NCBI GenBank assembly: GCA_964505065.1 | Contig: CAZDGF010000010.1 | Location: 3,188 to 67,187 of the forward strand | From: JABMMZ01 sp964505065 | GTDB lineage: Bacteria; Bacteroidota; Bacteroidia; NS11-12g; UBA955 | Direction of reading: 5' to 3' | Length of the DNA stretch: 64,000 nucleotides | In this document: piece by piece, positions 26,532 through 34,705 of the stretch | How the letters are laid out: each line of letters starts with the position of its first letter | Position numbering within the stretch: position 1 is the first letter of the stretch | Translations under genes and position numbers: made by a program | Notes under the pieces: model-generated | What the model was told of the DNA's origin: nothing | What the model saw: the letters and a program-made list of their open reading frames with translations, nothing else | Databases searched by the model: none

Positions 26532-28679
26532 ATGAAAAAAATATACATTTTATTATTTTCTGCTGTTATATTGTTCAACAATGTAGCAAAGGCAGACGAA
26601 GGCATGTGGTTCTTAATGTTTTTAGAAAAAAACAATATGAAAGACATGAGCAAAGCAGGCTTGAAACTAACTGCCGAAGAAATTTACAGTATCAACAATT
26701 CGAGTTTGAAAGATGCTATTGTGCAATTTAATGGTGGCTGCACAGGCGAAATTATTTCTAAAGATGGGCTGGTGCTTACCAACCACCATTGCGGATACGA
26801 TGCCATTGCAGAGCTTTCTTCTACAGAAAAAAACTATTTGAAAGATGGCTACTGGGCTAAAGATAAAACCGAGGAGTTGAAACCAAAAAGCCTATTCGTG
26901 CGCTTTTTTGTGCGTATGGATAATGTTACAAGCAGAATGCTGGGCGTATTAAACGATACAATGACAGAAGCAAGAAGAGACATTGTATTGAACAAAGAAA
27001 TAGCTAAAATTCAAAAAGAGAACGATGGCGGTGGTAAATACACAGTTTCAGTTAGAGGCTTTTTTCAAGGCAATGAATACTACTACTTTGTTTACCAAGA
27101 TTATAAAGATGTGCGTTTTGTAGGCACACCAACAGAAAGCGTAGGCAAATTTGGTGGCGATGTGGACAATTGGGAATGGCCTCGTCATACGGGCGATTTT
27201 TCTTTGTTCAGAGTATATGCCGATAAAGACGGCAACCCTGCTGAATACAGCAAAGACAATGTGCCTTTGAAACCAAAAAAACATTTAACTATAAACCTAC
27301 AAGGTGTAAAAGAAAATGATTTTGCTATGATATTGGGCTATCCTGGCACAACCAACCGTTGGATGCCAGCACAAGGTATTGAGCAAAACGTAAAATTTGC
27401 TTACCCTGCTTGGGTAGAAGCCTCAAAAACAGGTATGGACAACATGAAAAAATACATGGATAAAGATGAAAAAGTAAATTTGAATTATGCATCGCAATAT
27501 GCCCGTATAGCCAACTATTGGAAAAACAGACAAGGTATGATAGATGCACTTACTAAACACCAAACTGTAAAATTGAAAACAGCACAAGAAGTAAAATTTA
27601 ATGCTTGGGCAAATAAAAAAGAAAACGTAGGTAAATACGGTAATGTTATTAGTAATATTAACAAATACTATAGTATGACAAATGAAAAAGCAAGACATGA
27701 CAATTATTTAAGATTGCTGTTCCGTTCTAGTAATTTATTAACTTTTGCTATGGTAGGCAAACAATTAGAAATGTATGCAACTGCCGATAGCAACAAACGC
27801 AAAGAACTTTTACCTGTATTAAAAAACGCTATTAACAGCTATTTTGAAACAGCTTATGCGCCTGCAGAAAAAGATATTTTAACAGCCCAGTTAAATCTTT
27901 ACAGCACCAAATCTACTGGCTATGCCATAGCGCCTATTGTAGCAGAAATTGGCAAAACCAACAATTTTAATTTTACAAATTATCTAAACAATGCTCTAAC
28001 TTTAAGTATTTTTACTTCAAAAGAAAGATTAATGGCATATTTAGATTTGCCTTCAGCGGGTATAATCACTGGCGACCCATTGTACAATTTAGCCTCTAAA
28101 ATGGCTGAACACTCACGTTTTAAAAGTGAAGAATTAAAAACGGCTGAAAACGATTACTTAAAAGCTTACCGCTTGTTTGTAGAAGGTTTACAAAAAGCAA
28201 ATCCCACTGGTAAATTTTACCCCGATGCTAACTCTACTTTGCGCTTAACCTACGGCAAAGTGCGTGCCTTACCAGCAGATAAAAGAAACGATGCCAAAAT
28301 AAACAACTATACCACTTTAGATGGTATGGTAAAAAAACACAAGGAAAACGACCCTGAGTTTTTCTTATCTCAATCTGTTAGAGATTTGTATGCTAAAAAA
28401 GACTATGGCAGATATGCCGATAAAGCAGGTTATATGCCTGTAAACTTTTTAACGGACAATGATATTACTGGCGGAAACTCTGGTTCGCCAGTATTGAATG
28501 GCAAAGGCGAGCTAATAGGCTTGGCTTTTGATGGCAATATAGAGGCTATGGCTGGCGATGTAGTATTTGACAACAAGCTACAACGTACTATTAATTGCGA
28601 TATTCGTTTTGTGCTATGGACAATAGAAAAAATAGGTGGCGCTACAAATATTATCAATGAGTTGACAATAGTGCAATAA
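26532..28679 (+). CDS. S46-family dipeptidyl-peptidase, DPP7-like
   Basis: 715 aa, normal length for the family. Signal peptide MKKIYILLFSAVILFNNVAKA. The chymotrypsin-like halves carry the catalytic His in LTNHHCGYDA (His86 by position before Cys) and the catalytic Ser650 in TGGNSGSPV; FVGTPTESVGKFGGDVDNWE likely contains the catalytic Asp. These enzymes release dipeptides from peptide N-termini in the periplasm. In P. gingivalis DPP11 an Arg lies 18 residues after the Ser and fixes Asp/Glu preference. Here that position is Gly668 (AFDGN), which argues for DPP7-type hydrophobic preference. Confidence 0.9.
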   Translation: MKKIYILLFSAVILFNNVAKADEGMWFLMFLEKNNMKDMSKAGLKLTAEEIYSINNSSLKDAIVQFNGGCTGEIISKDGLVLTNHHCGYDAIAELSSTEKNYLKDGYWAKDKTEELKPKSLFVRFFVRMDNVTSRMLGVLNDTMTEARRDIVLNKEIAKIQKENDGGGKYTVSVRGFFQGNEYYYFVYQDYKDVRFVGTPTESVGKFGGDVDNWEWPRHTGDFSLFRVYADKDGNPAEYSKDNVPLKPKKHLTINLQGVKENDFAMILGYPGTTNRWMPAQGIEQNVKFAYPAWVEASKTGMDNMKKYMDKDEKVNLNYASQYARIANYWKNRQGMIDALTKHQTVKLKTAQEVKFNAWANKKENVGKYGNVISNINKYYSMTNEKARHDNYLRLLFRSSNLLTFAMVGKQLEMYATADSNKRKELLPVLKNAINSYFETAYAPAEKDILTAQLNLYSTKSTGYAIAPIVAEIGKTNNFNFTNYLNNALTLSIFTSKERLMAYLDLPSAGIITGDPLYNLASKMAEHSRFKSEELKTAENDYLKAYRLFVEGLQKANPTGKFYPDANSTLRLTYGKVRALPADKRNDAKINNYTTLDGMVKKHKENDPEFFLSQSVRDLYAKKDYGRYADKAGYMPVNFLTDNDITGGNSGSPVLNGKGELIGLAFDGNIEAMAGDVVFDNKLQRTINCDIRFVLWTIEKIGGATNIINELTIVQ

Positions 28680-28700
28680 TCTAATCTATAATAATTTAGA

Positions 28701-28737
28701 AAAAATCTCCGCACCTATGGTGCGGAGATTTTTTTTT
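28701..28737 (+). terminator. Strong intrinsic terminator after the S46 peptidase gene
   Basis: A perfect 15-bp stem (28701-28715 with 28719-28733, core CTCCGCACC/GGTGCGGAG) with a TAT loop, followed by a run of T. Confidence 0.9.
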
Positions 28738-28787
28738 CATTAAAAACTTACTCTAATATAAATTAATAGATATACTACAATATTTAT

Positions 28788-28969
28788 AATTAACGTTAGT
28801 TCGGGTTAAGAAAATTTTGTCAGTTTGAGTGTTCCGCTTCAGCGGAATGTATCGAAAATAGACAAAATTTTCTTCAAAATGGTTTTTTTTCGATAATTTT
28901 TTGAGTACAAAAAAACTCAAAATGACCATTTTTTCAAACTTACTGCTATACCCGAACTCACGTTAATTA
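28788..28969. repeat. 182-bp structured repeat with terminal inverted repeats
   Basis: The ends are near-perfect inverted repeats: AATTAACGTTAGTTCGGGT on the left and, reverse-complemented, AATTAACGTGAGTTCGGGT on the right. Inside are a GAAAATTTTGTC/GACAAAATTTTC stem, the palindrome TTCCGCTTCAGCGGAA, and further T-run/A-run hairpins. No coding capacity. It resembles dispersed intergenic elements (GTCAGTTxGAGTG...ATGTATCGA) that I know from other Bacteroidota. It fills most of the 397-bp gap between the S46 gene and rpsT. Confidence 0.75.
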
Positions 28970-29023
28970 ATTTTTAAAAGTGAATGTTTTATTTCCAAAC
29001 ATTTTTCAATAGAGAATTTTAGG

Positions 29024-29052
29024 GCAAAAAAAAGCCCCCCTTTCGGGAGGCT
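29024..29052 (-). terminator. Intrinsic terminator of rpsT
   Basis: Reverse strand: AGCCTCCC-GAAA-GGGGGGCT (29052-29033) with a GNRA-like loop, followed by a T-run (29032-29024). It lies 24 bp beyond the rpsT stop. Confidence 0.85.
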
Positions 29053-29076
29053 CGTTAATATTTTAAAATAAGCTTA

Positions 29077-29331
29077 TTATTTTAAGCTATTTACGTGCAA
29101 AGTTAAACTCGATTTTAAGTTAGAAGCTTTGTTTTTGTGTATAATATTTCTTTTAGCCAATTTATCTAACATACTAATGGTTTCTGTAAACAAGCCAGCA
29201 GCAACAGTTTTATCGGTAGTTTCACGCAGTTTTCTTACCAAATTTCTTGTGGTTTTATGTTGATAGCGGTTACGTTCGTTTTTAACTTCCGTTTGTCTAA
29301 TTCTTTTAATTGATGATTTATGGTTAGCCAT
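29077..29331 (-). CDS. rpsT: 30S ribosomal protein S20
   Basis: 84 aa, very basic, three-helix protein. It begins MANHKSSIKRIRQTEVKNER, the classic S20 N-terminus, and ends in a long helix with NIIHKNKASNLKSSLTLHV. It binds 16S rRNA early in 30S assembly. It is monocistronic, with its own promoter and terminator. Confidence 0.95.
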   Translation of the reverse strand: MANHKSSIKRIRQTEVKNERNRYQHKTTRNLVRKLRETTDKTVAAGLFTETISMLDKLAKRNIIHKNKASNLKSSLTLHVNSLK

Positions 29332-29351
29332 TCTACTTTTTTAAAGGACTG

Positions 29352-29381
29352 CAAATTTATGAAAAATTATCTGAATACAAA
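29352..29381 (-). promoter_or_regulatory. Promoter of rpsT
   Basis: Reverse strand: TTTG (29381-29378), 18 nt, TAAATTTG (29359-29352). Good match to the Bacteroidota vegetative promoter. The rpsT ATG is at 29331, giving a leader of about 15 nt. Confidence 0.65.
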
Positions 29382-29408
29382 ATATTTTTTATAAAATTTA
29401 TTTATTCC

Positions 29409-29416
29409 TACTTTCG
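29409..29416 (+). promoter_or_regulatory. Possible -7 box of the glycosyltransferase gene
   Basis: TACTTTCG, one base from TAnnTTTG, ending 7 nt before the ATG at 29424. Confidence 0.35.
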
Positions 29417-29423
29417 TACACAG

Positions 29424-30632
29424 ATGAAAGTATTGGTAATAGGCAGCAGAGTTCCTTATCCTTTGCATGATGGAGGGGCTATTGCTTCTTTCAATATGCT
29501 AAAAGGAATTGCCGAAATTGGCTGTGAGGTAGATTTTATAACCCTAAATACTCGCAAACATTTTGTAAAAAAGGAAGTTGCGCTGCAAAAAATGCCGTTT
29601 TTAAAGTATTATGCCGTTTTTGAAATTAATACCAATATCAATCCCTTTAAAGCTTTTATAAATTTATTTTCTTCAAAATCGTATAATATTGAACGTTTTT
29701 ATCATAAAAAATTTGAACAACTATTAATATCAAGAATAGAAACTAAAAAATACGACATCATTCATTTTGAAGGCTTATTTGTAGCGAAATATGCTGACGC
29801 TATGAAGAAAAATAAGACACAAACCCCATTATTATTAAGACAGCACAATATTGAATATCAGATATGGCAACGCTTAGCTCAAAATGAAACTAATTTCTTT
29901 AAAAAATGGTATCTAAAACTATTGGTTAAAAGAATTGAACATTTTGAAAAGAAAATAATCAATGAGTTTAATTGGGCAGCCACTATTACTAAAACAGATG
30001 AGGAAACTATCAAACAATGGCGGTTAGGAGGAAAATTAACAACTATTCCAAGTGGTTTTGATTACCAACCAATTAAGGAAACAACAATTGATTACAATGC
30101 TATTTACCACATTGGCAGTATGGAATGGCTACCCAATATTGAGGCTATGCAATGGTTTATTGAAAAAATAATGCCGTTGGTAGTAAGCAAAAATAATGCA
30201 GTAAAATTTTATATGGCAGGCAAAAAAATGCCTACGGAGTTTAAACAATACCAAGCTAAAAATATAGCAATAATGGGCGAGGTGGAAAATTTAGAAGATT
30301 TTATAGCCAATAAAAGTATATTGGTAGTGCCGCTTAAAAGCGGTAGTGGTTTGCGTATAAAAACCATAGAAGCTATGATGCAGGGCAAGGCTGTAATAAC
30401 TACAAGCGTGGGCGCGCAAGGTTTACCTGTTGAAAACAATAAACATTGCATTATTGCAGATACAGAAAATGAAATTGCAGATGCTACACTTTTGCTTATA
30501 AACGACACTAACAAAAGAAATCAAATAGCAGATGCAGGAAGGGAATTAATAATTGCCAACTACGACAATAAAGTAGTAGCCAAACAATGGCTAAAACTAT
30601 ACGAAGAAATGACAGGTATTTTTTATGCTTAA
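29424..30632 (+). CDS. Glycosyltransferase, GT4 type (GT-B fold)
   Basis: 402 aa. The N-terminal domain opens MKVLVIGSRVPYPLHDGGAI, the glycine-rich loop of GT-B enzymes. The C-terminal donor-binding domain has YHIGSMEWLPNIEAMQWF and the conserved VPLKSGSGLRIKTIEAMMQG with the EX7E-like acidic pair region, followed by KAVITTSVGAQGL. It probably transfers a sugar from a nucleotide-sugar donor to a surface glycan or glycolipid; donor and acceptor cannot be read. Its stop overlaps by 4 nt (TTAA) with that of the convergent lnt. Confidence 0.85.
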   Translation: MKVLVIGSRVPYPLHDGGAIASFNMLKGIAEIGCEVDFITLNTRKHFVKKEVALQKMPFLKYYAVFEINTNINPFKAFINLFSSKSYNIERFYHKKFEQLLISRIETKKYDIIHFEGLFVAKYADAMKKNKTQTPLLLRQHNIEYQIWQRLAQNETNFFKKWYLKLLVKRIEHFEKKIINEFNWAATITKTDEETIKQWRLGGKLTTIPSGFDYQPIKETTIDYNAIYHIGSMEWLPNIEAMQWFIEKIMPLVVSKNNAVKFYMAGKKMPTEFKQYQAKNIAIMGEVENLEDFIANKSILVVPLKSGSGLRIKTIEAMMQGKAVITTSVGAQGLPVENNKHCIIADTENEIADATLLLINDTNKRNQIADAGRELIIANYDNKVVAKQWLKLYEEMTGIFYA

Positions 30633-32215
30633 ATGCTTTTTCTTTTTACCAATTGAAAAATGTAAAATACAAGGCTTAAGCCAAATAAAACAACAGCAAG
30701 CTTACCTACCCAATTGCCATACTTTACATAAAATGTTTCAATATTATTGGGTGTTATCCAACATCTAAAAGCTGTTCTTTGGTTGTATTGCGTTTGGTGT
30801 GTTATTTTGCCTAACATATTTATGCATGCAGATACCCCAGTATTGGCACTACGCAGCATCTCTTTTCGGGTTTCTATACATCTTATAGCCCCAAAATATA
30901 AATGTTGTTTATAGCCTTGCGTATTGCCCCACCAACCATCGTTGGTTATTACAGCCAGTGCATTTGCACCATCTTTTACAAACTCGGTAGCATAATCGCC
31001 AAATACAGATTCGTAGCATACTAAAGGCGCAATTTTTAACCTTTCATTCACGATAAAATTTATGGGTATTTTGCTTGTACCCAAGCTACCACTTGCACCA
31101 CCAAGATTTATACTCAGTTTTTCTAAAAAATCAAATGGCATTTTCTCTACCCCTGGCACAAGTTTAGATTTATGGTAAAGCGAATCTACTTTTTTGTTTT
31201 TTATCAGCAAGGCAGTGTTATAGCAATCCCACCATTTTTGCGAAAAACTATCGTAGCGAGCAGTAATTGTTGGGCGTGTTTTTTCTGTATATAAATTGTA
31301 TGTTTCCGCACCAGTTATAATAGCTAATTCATTGCTATCAGTTAGTTTTTTTGTTACCGTTAAAATATCTACACTATTTAATTGGCTTTCGTTAATATTG
31401 CCTGTTACGGCTGTTTCAGGAAATACTAAAAGTTTTGTTTGAGGGGTAATTAATGGTTTGGCTATATCCAATGCAATTTCCAACTGTTTTTCTGGCCTTA
31501 TATAATTTTCGCCATCGCTAAATTTTTCTTTGTATGGGTCAATATTGGGTTGAACTATGATACATTCTTGGGCAATTTGACCTTTTGTAATTCTTATCAA
31601 AGTTTCTTTAAAACTTTGAATTATAAGCGAACAACAAAATATTAAAATCATAAAACATAAAGGTTGCCATAGTTTGATAATTTTTTTTACTTTTACCAAA
31701 TTAAAAACCCAAATATTGACAATTAATATCAAAGCACTTCCACCCATTTCGCCAGTAATTTCATACCATTGAATAAACTCTGGATACATTGCTAAACCTT
31801 TACCCAAGGTAAGCCAAGGCCAGCTTGCGCTCCAGTTAAAATGAATAAATTCGAAAGTTAAAAAATAAACGACTATTGGCCAATAGCCTAAAACTTTATT
31901 TTTACTGTATAAAACAGAAAATAACAAAAATGGTAAACTCATAAGCAATGAATTAGCAAATAACATAATAATGCTACCGCTTGGGCTTGCATTCCATACC
32001 CACCAAGTAGTTCCTGCATTAAAAATAAAAAATGTAAGATAACTCAATGCCCAAAATTTTAAATGTTTGCGCTTGGCATTGCTCAATTTTTGATGAATAA
32101 ATAACAAAGGCACAAAGGCAAAAAATAATAAAAAAGCAAAGGGCAATGTGGGCCAACCTAAAATTAATAATGCGCCAGAAATTAGGCTTAAATATATTGG
32201 TTTTAACTTATTCAT
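30629..32215 (-). CDS. lnt: Apolipoprotein N-acyltransferase
   Basis: 528 aa inner-membrane enzyme that adds the third acyl chain to lipoproteins. About six membrane segments in the first ~190 residues precede a carbon-nitrogen hydrolase domain with the catalytic set Glu in LVFPETAVTG, Lys in YHKSKLVPGVE and Cys in APLVCYESVFG. A last membrane segment closes the protein (LAVVLFGLSLVFYIFQLV). Its start overlaps rsmI by 8 nt, so it is co-transcribed. Confidence 0.92.
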   Translation of the reverse strand: MNKLKPIYLSLISGALLILGWPTLPFAFLLFFAFVPLLFIHQKLSNAKRKHLKFWALSYLTFFIFNAGTTWWVWNASPSGSIIMLFANSLLMSLPFLLFSVLYSKNKVLGYWPIVVYFLTFEFIHFNWSASWPWLTLGKGLAMYPEFIQWYEITGEMGGSALILIVNIWVFNLVKVKKIIKLWQPLCFMILIFCCSLIIQSFKETLIRITKGQIAQECIIVQPNIDPYKEKFSDGENYIRPEKQLEIALDIAKPLITPQTKLLVFPETAVTGNINESQLNSVDILTVTKKLTDSNELAIITGAETYNLYTEKTRPTITARYDSFSQKWWDCYNTALLIKNKKVDSLYHKSKLVPGVEKMPFDFLEKLSINLGGASGSLGTSKIPINFIVNERLKIAPLVCYESVFGDYATEFVKDGANALAVITNDGWWGNTQGYKQHLYFGAIRCIETRKEMLRSANTGVSACINMLGKITHQTQYNQRTAFRCWITPNNIETFYVKYGNWVGKLAVVLFGLSLVFYIFQLVKRKSI

Positions 32216-32912
32216 TGTTTTCTTTGTTCTCTTTTTCTGTTTTTCCTGCTAATATAATTACAAATTCGCCTTTAGGTGTTTTGTTTGTAAAATGTTTGTA
32301 CATTTCTTCTAAAGTACCATTTATGGTTTCTTCATACAATTTTGAAATTTCTCTGCTTACAGATACTTTCCTATCGCTTCCAAAATGGCTAATACTGTCT
32401 TTTAACAAAGCCAATAGTTTATAAGGACTTTCATACATAATCATTGTTCTTGTTTCATTTTGCAAAAATTCAAAGCGGGTTTTACGTCCTTTTTTTACTG
32501 GTAAAAAGCCTTCAAATACAAACTTATCGCAAGGCAATCCACTTTTTACCAAAGCAGGCACAAAAGCCGTTGCACCTGGCAAACATTCAATTTTAATATT
32601 TTCTTTTATACATTCTCGTACAATAAGATAGCCAGGGTCGCTTATGCCAGGTGTGCCAGCATCGGTAACCAAAGCAAAGGTTTTTCCTTGTGCTATTTGG
32701 TTTAAAATATCCTTGTATTTTTCATGCTCGTTGTGTGCATGATAGCTTTGCATAGGCTTTTCTATGGCATAGTGTTTTAGTAAAATACCTGTATTTCTGG
32801 TATCTTCTGCCAAAATAATATCGCATTGCTGCAATATTTCCAATGCTCTTAAAGTAATATCCTTTAAGTTGCCTATAGGCGTAGGCACAAGATATAGCTT
32901 ACTATTTTCCAA
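32208..32912 (-). CDS. rsmI: 16S rRNA (cytidine-1402 2'-O)-methyltransferase
   Basis: 234 aa SAM-dependent enzyme of the tetrapyrrole-methylase fold. Motifs are LYLVPTPIGNLKDITLRAL at the N-terminus, CDIILAEDTRNTG, and ALVTDAGTPGISDPGY. It methylates C1402 in the P-site region of 16S rRNA. It overlaps the gene upstream by 11 nt and lnt downstream by 8 nt. Confidence 0.95.
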   Translation of the reverse strand: MENSKLYLVPTPIGNLKDITLRALEILQQCDIILAEDTRNTGILLKHYAIEKPMQSYHAHNEHEKYKDILNQIAQGKTFALVTDAGTPGISDPGYLIVRECIKENIKIECLPGATAFVPALVKSGLPCDKFVFEGFLPVKKGRKTRFEFLQNETRTMIMYESPYKLLALLKDSISHFGSDRKVSVSREISKLYEETINGTLEEMYKHFTNKTPKGEFVIILAGKTEKENKENNE

Positions 32913-33405
32913 ATTTCAAATATTGCGATAAATCTATATTAAAAAATCCTTTTAATCCAAAAAGCAATACGCTCCAAAATACAACAGCACCAAGTTGGTA
33001 GGTTAATACTTTTTTCTTATCGTTGGCAATTGCCATAGATACAATGCAACCCACAGGAATACTTATGCCAATAGGCGAAATTAAAGCAATACCAATTAAT
33101 CCATAACCATTTTTAAGGTTTATAAAATTTCGTTTTCGCTTAATTGTAGGCACAAACCAGTTTCTTTTTTGGAAAAACTTTGTTATTTGTTCGCCCAAAA
33201 ATGTAAATACAAGCACACCCAATGTACCTCCAATTAGGCATAAAACCATGCTTTCTAACCAATAATTGTTGGAAACAAGCAAAGGAACTACTGCAAATAA
33301 ATACTTAACAGATGAAAGTAAAATAATGCCAAGATATTTAAAAAAAATAGTCATTATAGAGAAGTTTAGAAATTGTACAAATGTAATTATAAATTTAAGA
33401 TTCAA
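32902..33405 (-). CDS. Small membrane protein, small multidrug export (Sm_multidrug_ex)-like
   Basis: 167 aa, or 150 aa if started at the internal Met18 (33354; MTIFFKYLGIILLSSVKYLF), which looks equally good. About four membrane segments. GYGLIGIALISPIGISIPVG, a short glycine/proline-rich re-entrant-like stretch, is typical of the PF06695 family, whose function is not established despite its name. First gene of the three-gene run ending in lnt. Confidence 0.5.
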   Translation of the reverse strand: MNLKFIITFVQFLNFSIMTIFFKYLGIILLSSVKYLFAVVPLLVSNNYWLESMVLCLIGGTLGVLVFTFLGEQITKFFQKRNWFVPTIKRKRNFINLKNGYGLIGIALISPIGISIPVGCIVSMAIANDKKKVLTYQLGAVVFWSVLLFGLKGFFNIDLSQYLKFGK

Positions 33406-33414
33406 TAAAAATAA

Positions 33415-33444
33415 AAAAGCCCTAATTTTTAGATTAGGGCTTTT
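33415..33444 (-). terminator. Intrinsic terminator of the lipoprotein gene at 33468-34340
   Basis: Perfect 12-bp stem (AAAAGCCCTAAT 33415-33426 with ATTAGGGCTTTT 33433-33444). On the reverse strand it is followed by a T-run, 24 bp after the lipoprotein stop. Confidence 0.88.
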
Positions 33445-33467
33445 AAAAAATTATTATTTTTTAATTA

Positions 33468-34340
33468 CTAATATCTATAGTTGAATTTTATGTAATCATC
33501 GTTAGAACCAGCTATATCATTCACTTCAGAAATTCCAATTAGATAGTATACTGGAGTCCCTCCTCTTGTTACTTTTGCAATTAATATACTTTTATCTGTT
33601 TCATTAATAGCTACATTGTTAGATTCTCCTCCAATTGCATTCCATGCAGCAATAACATCATCTTCTGTGTAAAATTGCGAAATAGTTTTGCCATTCAAAG
33701 TGCCTCCAGAACCAACTTTAAAAGTAGTTGAGTTTTGAGATTTCCATATTTTAGATAATGTTGCACTTGTGCTACCATCAACTATATCTCTCATAGCCTC
33801 GTTGCCAGCACTTGAACCTGCAGTAATTGCATCTCCTTCTATCAAATCAAATGCACTAAATTTGCCAGCACCTGAAGCTTGTAAGCTATAAATTGTACCA
33901 TCAATAGCATCTGTTAAAGGACCAGAGGCATTAACTGTTATAGCTTTTGAAGACATTGAATTATCTTTATCTGTGCTATAAAAAGTATAAACATAAGGAC
34001 CTTTAACACCAAGTAAAAGTGTATTTAAAGTGTATTGTGTAGTTTTAATATTGTTACTAAATGTTGAATCTAACAATACAACCTCTCCAGTATTTTTATA
34101 ATTTCGTGTAATTTTAATTGATTTTAAATTTACTGTATGGCTTACTACCATTTTAAATTTGATTGCATCGTTTATCAATTTTGTAGCATTTGCAGAAATA
34201 AATCCTGGAGATGATTCAAAAGTAATGGTTGGTTTTGGAGCGTCAGGTTTTGGCTCGTCTCCTTCACTTCCTTTGCATCCTGTTAAAAAAATTGTAGCTG
34301 CAATAGCTAAACTTAAGGTTGAATAAATTAATTTTTTCAT
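33468..34340 (-). CDS. Hypothetical lipoprotein
   Basis: 290 aa. Signal MKKLIYSTLSLAIAATIFLTGC with a lipobox (LTGC). The mature protein is acidic near the start (GSEGDEPKPDAPKP) and then looks like two beta-rich domains: one Ig-like (to about residue 140), one with SAFDLIEGDAITAG and KTISQFYTEDDVIAAWNA. Similar lipoproteins are widespread in Bacteroidota without a known function. Monocistronic with its own terminator. Confidence 0.6.
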   Translation of the reverse strand: MKKLIYSTLSLAIAATIFLTGCKGSEGDEPKPDAPKPTITFESSPGFISANATKLINDAIKFKMVVSHTVNLKSIKITRNYKNTGEVVLLDSTFSNNIKTTQYTLNTLLLGVKGPYVYTFYSTDKDNSMSSKAITVNASGPLTDAIDGTIYSLQASGAGKFSAFDLIEGDAITAGSSAGNEAMRDIVDGSTSATLSKIWKSQNSTTFKVGSGGTLNGKTISQFYTEDDVIAAWNAIGGESNNVAINETDKSILIAKVTRGGTPVYYLIGISEVNDIAGSNDDYIKFNYRY

Positions 34341-34427
34341 ATTTTTTATAATATATTATAGTATTGTGCAAATATACCAATTTTTATGCCAAAAAAACAA
34401 AATTTCCACTTTTCGTATTTTTTTTTC

Positions 34428-34643
34428 TTAAATTGATTGTAAAAATTCAAAGCGTGGTAGTTCTTTGTCTTCTATTTTTATGGTTTCTGTAAACATTTTT
34501 AAAGGGCGCACCCAAATACCAAATTCGCCAGACAAAGCTTTGTAAACAACCATTTTCTCCATTGTTTCGCTATGTGTGGCAGTAGTTACTACTTCGTATA
34601 AATTGCCTTTGTAGTGTTTGTATATACCTTTTTGTATTTCCAT
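34428..34643 (-). CDS. DUF1653 family protein
   Basis: 71 aa. The sequence KGIYKHYKGNLYEVVTTATH, followed by SGEFGIWVRPLKMF, matches the small DUF1653 family (a compact beta fold with 'G.YrHyKG..Y.V...A.hSET'). The function is unknown. Divergent from the VWA gene, 62 bp away. Confidence 0.85.
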   Translation of the reverse strand: MEIQKGIYKHYKGNLYEVVTTATHSETMEKMVVYKALSGEFGIWVRPLKMFTETIKIEDKELPRFEFLQSI

Positions 34644-34705
34644 TTACCTTTTTATTTTTAATTGTATAGAGCAATATTAAGTTTTAAATTTAACACCATA
34701 AAAAT

